Source of the DNA: Chloroflexota bacterium
GTDB taxonomy: Bacteria; Chloroflexota; Dehalococcoidia; JACPQD01
Assembly (NCBI GenBank): GCA_016190665.1
Contig: JACPQD010000068.1
Location: 1-64,000 of the forward strand
Direction: 5' to 3'
DNA length: 64,000 bases
Of the stretch, positions 58,685-64,000 are shown piece by piece. The notes beneath the pieces are model-generated. The model saw only the letters and a list, made by a program, of their open reading frames with translations, was not told the origin of the DNA and made no database searches. The stretch's first letter is position 1. Each line of letters opens with the position of its first letter. Position numbers and translations under genes: made by a program.

Positions 58685-58814
58685 ACCGCAGAGACACAGA
58701 GAGCAAAGAGATAGAAATCAATAAGCTCACCGAGCAAGTCCCCGGAGCAGCTGGGCATCAAACGCATCGTCGACGGTCTCCGAGAGGACCAACCGGACTC
58801 TCCGCCTCTGCGGT
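58685..58814. repeat. 'cagaga' short-period repeat, copy 2 (inverted ends)
   Basis: accgcagagacacagagagc at the left faces ctccgcctctgcggt at the right. It matches 2099-2193. It takes up the middle of the gene-free gap 58566-58995, which otherwise shows only the crp -10. Confidence 0.7.
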
Positions 58815-58995
58815 GGAAAGAAGGGGCCTATGTCCTCGAAAGGCGGTCCTCCGCAGGTTCCGGCGCAGCAGTGCAGAAGACGCATGTTGACATAACACTC
58901 ATATTGACAGGAGAAGGGCCAGGGGTTAGCATGTCAGAGGGTCGGTTAGAGGCGGGGAGCCCAGCGGCGACAAAGCTGGAGGAAAGGAGCAGACA

Positions 58996-60354
58996 ATGAC
59001 GCTGAGACGCGTCCTTGGCATGGCCGGCGTGATAGCTCTTGTGCTTGCTATGGCGCCGGGGGCGGCTCTGGCCCAGGAGGGGCCGCCTGATTGGACTGAG
59101 TTCGGATTCGCTAAGGTTATCGGAACGCGTAAGATCGATCCGGCGCGGCCGCAGGCCCTGCGCGTCGGGCCTTACGCTATCACCATTCCGGCCGGGGCCT
59201 TTCGGAGGCCGGTCCGTTTCGAGGTGCTCGCCGGCGTGCCTCAGGATTTCGCCGCCGGGGCGCCAAAAGGGGAGACGCCGCTGCTGGCCTTCGCCTTCCG
59301 CGTCACGGACGAGGAGACGGGCAGGCTTGTGGCGCGCTTCGCGAAACGTATTGCCCTCATTGCTGATCACAACCGCATATCGCGGGACAGCAAGTTCCAT
59401 AACATTATGATCGATGGTTCGTATCGCGTGAACCCGGCCGGGCTTCGGGCGCGACCCGGGCAGTTGCGGCATCCCATCGCCGGGGCTGGGGCGTGGGTCA
59501 TAACCGTCCCCACGCCCGGATTCGCCTCCTGGCCGTACGTGGAGCCGGTACTGAGGATCTTGCAGCGGGGCAGGGTGGCCACGTTCGTCACGTGGTTACA
59601 GAACAACAGTTCTGAGAACCTCACGCAGGTTGACATAAGACTAAGGATACCGGAGGGCGCCATAGTCATCAAGACCTGGGCGGGCGATCCGGAGAGCAAC
59701 CGCGCCGCCAGCGACGGGACGTCCGTGGGCTGGATCAACACCTCCGTGCCCGCGGGCGGGCTCCAGGGCCCCTTTGTGATGCAGGTGAATACCGGAGGCA
59801 AAGCGGTGAGCACCAGCGCATGGATCCGATTCAAGGCCGGGACCTTCGGCGGCGAGGCCGTCTCGGAGACTGTTCGCAGCCGCGGCGCTGTGAGGCCGGG
59901 CGCTCGTCTGACGGCAGAGGCGCTCAGGAACGCGGAGTACCCCTCGGAGTTCACCAGGAGCCGCCGGGCGCGCCTCGTCGAAGGCGCCTACGAGGAGACC
60001 ATCGTGCCGGGCGCCGCCAGCAAGATCCGTGTCAGGCTCAGCGACTGGGTTGCCTCCGGGGACCTGGACCGCGATCGACTGGCCGATGCGGCCGTAGTTC
60101 TCGCGACCGACCCCGGCGGCAGTGGAACCTTCTATCACCTCATAGCGGTTCTTAATCGCAGGGGCGCTCCGGAACCTGCGGCCTCGGTGCTTCTCGGCGA
60201 CCGAGTGCAGATCAGGTCGGTCTCCATCGCGTCGCGGATGATTGTGGTGAACATGGTGACGCAAGGTCCCGGCGACCCCATGGCGCAGCCGACGCTGGAG
60301 GTAACGCGAAGATACCGGCTGGAAGGGAACGAGCTCAAGCTGGTCTCGATGTAG
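58996..60354 (+). CDS. Secreted protein of unknown function
   Basis: A 452-residue exported protein with a signal peptide (VLGMAGVIALVLAMAPGAAL, cut after ALA). The middle is beta-rich and begins with PYAITIPAGAFRRPVRFEVL, like ZU5-type domains. The last 110 residues (SDWVASGDLDRDRLADAAVV, SGTFYHLIAVLNRRGAPEPA, LLGDRVQIRSVSI) form a domain I recall from other secreted proteins of Chloroflexota and cyanobacteria, but without a known role. AAGGAG lies upstream of the ATG. Confidence 0.75.
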   Translation: MTLRRVLGMAGVIALVLAMAPGAALAQEGPPDWTEFGFAKVIGTRKIDPARPQALRVGPYAITIPAGAFRRPVRFEVLAGVPQDFAAGAPKGETPLLAFAFRVTDEETGRLVARFAKRIALIADHNRISRDSKFHNIMIDGSYRVNPAGLRARPGQLRHPIAGAGAWVITVPTPGFASWPYVEPVLRILQRGRVATFVTWLQNNSSENLTQVDIRLRIPEGAIVIKTWAGDPESNRAASDGTSVGWINTSVPAGGLQGPFVMQVNTGGKAVSTSAWIRFKAGTFGGEAVSETVRSRGAVRPGARLTAEALRNAEYPSEFTRSRRARLVEGAYEETIVPGAASKIRVRLSDWVASGDLDRDRLADAAVVLATDPGGSGTFYHLIAVLNRRGAPEPAASVLLGDRVQIRSVSIASRMIVVNMVTQGPGDPMAQPTLEVTRRYRLEGNELKLVSM

Positions 60355-60518
60355 TTATGTCACGTTGACTGAGCCCGTTCTGCTTATTTGTCATAACATT
60401 TATTGTGCGAAGTTAAGGATGGACGGCGTCAGAGGCGCCCGGCCCACTCGGACTGGACTTGAGCTTGGACGGCGCTGAAAGCGTGACCGCTGAGGGCTGA
60501 TAGCTGACTGCTCCGCCA

Positions 60519-61619
60519 TCACACATTGAACAGGATGGTTATCACATCGCCATCCTTGACCTCGTAGGTCTTGCCTTCGAGACGCAACAGGCCTCGCTTG
60601 CGGGCCTCCGCCATGCTGCCGCACTTCATCATGTCCTCGTAGCTCACCACTTCCGCCCTGATGAATCCCTTCTCCAGGTCGGAATGGATCTTGCCCGCTG
60701 CCTTGAGCGCCGTGGTACCCTCCCGGATAGCCCAGGCGCGGTTCTCGTCCGGCCCCACCGTGAGGAAGGTTATGAGGCCGAGAAGCTCGTAGGAACCGCG
60801 AATCATCCGGTCCAGGCTTGACTCGCCGCTCAGCCCCAGGGCGGCGCGGAACTCGGCAGCCTCCTTCTCGTCCATTTGCGCCAGGTCCTCCTCTATCTTG
60901 CCGCACAGGACGCCCACCCGGCAGAGTGGCCTCTCGTGGCGCCGACGGGCCGCCTCCTCTATGGACGGCGCTTCCGCAAGCTGCGCTTCGCCTATGTTTA
61001 TCAGCAGGAAGAGCGGCTTCGCCGTCAGGAACTGGTAGTTTTCGACGGCCTTAGCCTCGTCAGCTTCCAGGGTCTGCTCGCGGATCGGCTTTTCCTTCTC
61101 CAGCCCATCCTTGATCCTGGCCAGGAGTCTCTGCTCCCAGAGCGCCGCCTCCCTATCCGACGCCTTGCCGCTCTTCAAAGAGTCCTGAAGTCGCTGAAGA
61201 CGCTTCTCGATGATGGCCATATCGGAGAAGGCCAGCTCCAGATTGACCGTGGCGATATCCCGGTCCGGGTCGATGGAGCCTTCGATATGAGGGACATTCT
61301 CGCCGGGGAAGGCCCGGACAACGTGGATGAGGGCATCCACCTTGGAAAGCTCAGTGAGGAACTGGCCGGCTATCCCCTCGCTCTTGCCAAACCCGGCGGC
61401 GGCGCCGGCGACATCGATGTACTTCACCTCGGCCGGGACGAGCCGCTTGGGCTTGAAAATCGCGGCGAGTGCCTGGAGACGAGGATCAGGGACCTTCACG
61501 ACCCCGATGTTCGGCGCTCCGCCCGCGGCATAGGCCGCCGTCTCGGCCTGGCTCCGGGTGAGGGCGTTGAAGACAGTCGTCTTGCCGCTCTTCGGCAGAC
61601 CTATGATGCCGAGTTCCAT
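60519..61619 (-). CDS. ychF: Obg-like ATPase YchF
   Basis: Ribosome-associated P-loop ATPase of 366 residues, the usual length. GLPKSGKTTVFNAL is the P-loop (residue 7 onwards). Next is VKYIDVAGAAAGFGKSEGIA, in which AGAA replaces the DxxG glycine region. Then come a coiled-coil insertion and the C-terminal TGS domain with WAIREGTTALKAAGKIHSDL and EKGFIRAEVVSYEDMM. It is universal and housekeeping. Confidence 0.97.
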   Translation of the reverse strand: MELGIIGLPKSGKTTVFNALTRSQAETAAYAAGGAPNIGVVKVPDPRLQALAAIFKPKRLVPAEVKYIDVAGAAAGFGKSEGIAGQFLTELSKVDALIHVVRAFPGENVPHIEGSIDPDRDIATVNLELAFSDMAIIEKRLQRLQDSLKSGKASDREAALWEQRLLARIKDGLEKEKPIREQTLEADEAKAVENYQFLTAKPLFLLINIGEAQLAEAPSIEEAARRRHERPLCRVGVLCGKIEEDLAQMDEKEAAEFRAALGLSGESSLDRMIRGSYELLGLITFLTVGPDENRAWAIREGTTALKAAGKIHSDLEKGFIRAEVVSYEDMMKCGSMAEARKRGLLRLEGKTYEVKDGDVITILFNV

Positions 61620-61701
61620 CGCACCTTTCTCTTGCCTGGACGCCCATACAGATTACTCTCAGGATCACGTTGTGCTAAAATGGTGAGAGCCATGTCGCCA
61701 G

Positions 61702-62031
61702 CTATCGCACCGTCGTCCGCCCGAAACCTGCCAGATGTTCCTGTTTCACCTGCTTCGGGCAGAGGTAGATGAAAAGCCTCAATCCCAGGAGCACGATGGC
61801 CAGGTCATCCACCTGCCCCAGCAGGGGCACGAAGTCAGGCATGAGATCAAAGGGGAGGACCAGGTAGACAAGGGCCAGGGGCGGTATGATCTTGACAATC
61901 CCCGGCACCCGATCATCGCGCATGAGGCGCCAGGCTAGCCGAGCGTCCCTGGTGAGTTGAACGACAAATGAGATTACGTTGCCGAGGCTGGTTGGTCTCG
62001 CCACGCGCGGTCCTTTCTTAAGTGCCAACAT
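61702..62031 (-). CDS. DUF1232 (YkvA-like) membrane protein
   Basis: A 109-residue protein with the DUF1232 core VPGIVKIIPPLALVYLVLPF and DLMPDFVPLLGQVDDLAIVL. Probably one or two membrane helices. Function unknown. It lies between ychF and holA, the latter on the opposite strand. Confidence 0.88.
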   Translation of the reverse strand: MLALKKGPRVARPTSLGNVISFVVQLTRDARLAWRLMRDDRVPGIVKIIPPLALVYLVLPFDLMPDFVPLLGQVDDLAIVLLGLRLFIYLCPKQVKQEHLAGFGRTTVR

Positions 62032-62046
62032 TATACTCTAAGGACA

Positions 62047-62068
62047 GCCCTGAATCAAAGTTCAGGGC
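62047..62068. repeat. gccctgaa/ttcagggc hairpin
   Basis: Eight-base arms and a six-base loop, 27 bases before holA. Same family as 20471-20491. Confidence 0.55.
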
Positions 62069-62095
62069 AAGCCGATTATAAAGCCAGGTCCTGTT

Positions 62096-63115
62096 ATGTT
62101 CTACATTCTCTACGGTGATGACAGCTTCTCGATCCAGGGGAGATTGAGCGAAATAAGAGGCCGCCTCGGGCCGCCTGACGCTATCGTCAACAACACCTCC
62201 GTGTTCGACGGGCGGCGTGTATCTGTGGGCGAACTCACCAGCGCCTGCAATACAATGCCCTTCCTGGCCGAGAAGCGCCTGGTCGTGGTTGAGGGGTTGC
62301 TCTCCCGCTTCGAGCCGGCCCCAGGGCGCGGCGGACGCAAAGCCCCTGTTTCGGCGGAGGTCACGAAGGAGCTGACAGCATGGCTGCCTCTAGCGGACCG
62401 TGTCGCAGTCATGCCTCCCACCACAGCGCTGGTCCTCCTGGATGGCGCGCTGAGGGGAAGCAACAGGCTGCTCGCTGCGCTGAAATCCAAAGGCGAGGTG
62501 TGTCAGTTCCCCTTGCCCAAAGGGCCAGCCCTCCATGGCTGGATTCAGGAACGAGTGGCGAAGGGCGGCGGAACCATTTCACCCTCGGCGGTCCGACTGC
62601 TGGGCGACCTGGCGGGAGGCGACCTCTGGGCGCTGAGCAACGAGATTGATAAGCTGGCGCTTTACAGTGCGGGACGGACCATCGAAGACGGCGATGTCCG
62701 ATCGCTGGTCAGCAACGCTCAACAGGCCAACGTATTTGCCATGGTCGACGCCGTCGTCGCCCGCCGGCCCTCCGCAGCTATCTCGCACTTGCACCGGCTG
62801 ATGGACCAGGGGGCGGCCCCACCCTACATCTTGTCCATGATCACGCGGCAATACCGGATGCTGGCGCAGGCCAAGGAGCTGACCGCCCGGGCATCGTCGC
62901 CAGCAGAGATTGGGAGACAGTTGGGGCTCACCAATGACTTCGCCCTGCGCAAGACCCTGGAACAAGCCAGGGGCTATTCCCTGGCGCAGCTCGCCAGCAT
63001 CTACCAGAGGCTCCTGGAGACGGATGTCTCCATCAAGACCGGGCGCTGGGGAGGGGAGATCGCGCTGGATCTCCTTATTACGAACTTGTGCTCAACCCGG
63101 GGCGGCGCCACCTAG
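62096..63115 (+). CDS. holA: DNA polymerase III delta subunit
   Basis: Clamp-loader subunit that opens the sliding clamp, 339 residues. MFYILYGDDSFSIQGRLSEI is the standard start. The ATPase-like domain shows FLAEKRLVVVEGL near residue 58, GGDLWALSNEIDKLALYSAG near residue 180 and FAMVDAVVARRPSAAISHLH near residue 215. The collar follows with YILSMITRQYRMLAQAKEL. The ribosome-binding site is weak. Confidence 0.95.
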   Translation: MFYILYGDDSFSIQGRLSEIRGRLGPPDAIVNNTSVFDGRRVSVGELTSACNTMPFLAEKRLVVVEGLLSRFEPAPGRGGRKAPVSAEVTKELTAWLPLADRVAVMPPTTALVLLDGALRGSNRLLAALKSKGEVCQFPLPKGPALHGWIQERVAKGGGTISPSAVRLLGDLAGGDLWALSNEIDKLALYSAGRTIEDGDVRSLVSNAQQANVFAMVDAVVARRPSAAISHLHRLMDQGAAPPYILSMITRQYRMLAQAKELTARASSPAEIGRQLGLTNDFALRKTLEQARGYSLAQLASIYQRLLETDVSIKTGRWGGEIALDLLITNLCSTRGGAT

Positions 63116-63272
63116 TGGCGTGTAACACTAATATCGGACAAGGGTATTTCAGCCGTAGGGAGGGTGGAGCCCTGACGAAATCGCGGGACAACCCACTGTC
63201 ACGTGCCGCGTTCTTTCTGATGGGTCACGCTTGGCTCCACCCGCCGTACGCATGAATCGATGTTACGTTGTA

Positions 63273-64000
63273 CTAGTCATGCCGCATCGGATTGTAGCAC
63301 GCGACCAGGTGGTTTGGCGCAATCTCCTTCAGGGACGGGGCGGGCGAGATGCGGCACTCGGTGACAGCTTTGATGCATCTGGGCAGAAAGGCGCACTGGT
63401 CAGGCATATCCACCAGATCAGGCGGCGAGCCTTTTATCGTGCGCAGTCCCTTCTTCGGACGGTCCAGGCGCGGCAGCGCTTCCAACAGGGCCCACGTATA
63501 GGGATGAGTGGGTCTCTTAAACAGCGTCACGGTGTCGGTGTGCTCGGCTATGGAGCCAGCGTACATGACCGCCACGTCGTCGGCCGTGTGCGCGATAACC
63601 CCCATGTCGTGAGTGATGAGGACGACAGACATGCGCCGTTCCTCTTTCAGGCGCCGGATCCTTTCCAGGAGCTCCGCCTGCAGGGTGACATCCAGGGCCG
63701 TCGTGGGCTCATCGGCGATGACTATCTCGGGATTTAATACCAGGGCCATAGCGATCATCACACGCTGGCACATGCCGCCGCTAAGCTGGAACGGGTAACT
63801 GGAGACCAGCTTACTGGCTGAGGGCATCCCGAGCTGCTCCAGAGCCTCAATGGCGGTTTCCCTGGCCTCCCTTCCTCGGAGCGAGGTATGACTTGTGATC
63901 ATCTCTTCCACCTGGCTGCCCACCGGCAGGACCGGATTGAGCCCGGTCATTGGGTCCTGGAAGATGATGGCGATCTTCTTGCCCCGGATATCCCTCATCT
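63273..64000 (-). CDS. Oligopeptide/nickel ABC transporter ATPase (DppD/OppD type), cut by window edge
   Basis: The C-terminal 240 or so residues of an ATPase; Walker A lies beyond the right edge. Seen: IAIIFQDPMTGLNPVLPVGS (Q-loop), QLSGGMCQRVMIAMALVLNP (signature), IVIADEPTTALDVTLQAELL (Walker B), and the OppD/DppD C-terminal zinc-like region CAFLPRCIKAVTECRISPAP. An oligopeptide ABC operon probably continues to the right on the minus strand. It could energise the permeases at 29-31 kb, whose locus has no ATPase. Confidence 0.93.
   Translation of the reverse strand, partial: MRDIRGKKIAIIFQDPMTGLNPVLPVGSQVEEMITSHTSLRGREARETAIEALEQLGMPSASKLVSSYPFQLSGGMCQRVMIAMALVLNPEIVIADEPTTALDVTLQAELLERIRRLKEERRMSVVLITHDMGVIAHTADDVAVMYAGSIAEHTDTVTLFKRPTHPYTWALLEALPRLDRPKKGLRTIKGSPPDLVDMPDQCAFLPRCIKAVTECRISPAPSLKEIAPNHLVACYNPMRHD

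Overview
The window looks like the chromosome of an anaerobic or microaerophilic Chloroflexota bacterium, probably of the Dehalococcoidia or a relative. This is an inference from gene content: many acyl-CoA genes, substrate-binding lipoproteins with long Ala/Pro/Thr linkers, secreted proteins with Thr-Pro linkers, FprA and ferredoxin genes, high GC, and intergenic spaces full of short repeats. I see no rRNA, tRNA, CRISPR array, transposase or phage structural gene.

Layout. 0-7 kb: a surface polysaccharide block (GT2, GT4, a large ArnT-like membrane glycosyltransferase, an O-antigen ligase-type protein). 6.9-11.3 kb: comEA and comEC. Just beyond comEC sits a foreign segment with rhuM and the first codons of a type III restriction subunit, followed by a second, diverged comEC 3' end. 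11.4-13.5 kb: two poorly known genes, one with a HEPN-like RNase motif and one with TPR-like helices and a Rossmann-like C-terminus. 13.7-19.1 kb: RNase PH, then acyl-CoA genes (carboxyltransferase, thiolase, SDR). 19.1-23.7 kb: a secreted degenerate M23 protein, then a Zur-like regulator with a znuA-znuC-znuB operon. 23.9-26.3 kb: two class III CoA-transferases. 26.4-33.4 kb: a HigBA pair, a DUF2283 protein, two peptide/nickel-type binding lipoproteins, two permeases and an MgtC-like protein. 33.5-40.5 kb: mutM, a PIN toxin with a partner, ParA, an MNT-HEPN module and polA. 40.5-51.3 kb: an accessory zone with RelE/Phd, a 1058-residue modular cell-wall hydrolase behind a promoter containing a G11 tract, decayed toxin-antitoxin genes, a MaoC dehydratase, a HigB/HigA-ImmA pair and a PD-(D/E)XK nuclease-like gene. 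51.3-64 kb: cytochrome b with two tiny membrane proteins, HtrA, a redox-stress cluster (Crp, ferredoxin, DUF488, FprA, UROD/MetE-like), YchF, HolA and an oligopeptide ABC ATPase cut by the right edge.

Themes. The acyl-CoA genes (15-18 kb, 24-26 kb, 47-48 kb) suggest organic-acid catabolism through CoA thioesters. Znu uptake appears to be repressed by its own first gene through an operator on the promoter. Eight toxin-antitoxin loci or remnants lie in about 25 kb, three of them visibly broken (frameshift, amber codon, truncation). Two secreted proteins 22 kb apart share a C-terminal tandem-repeat domain, and both seem to start at non-AUG codons behind strong Shine-Dalgarno sequences. The spacers hold at least seven families of short-period (about 7-10 bp) degenerate repeats, often in inverted pairs and sometimes nested. 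One copy supplies part of a promoter, and a palindrome of another family lies inside a coding sequence.
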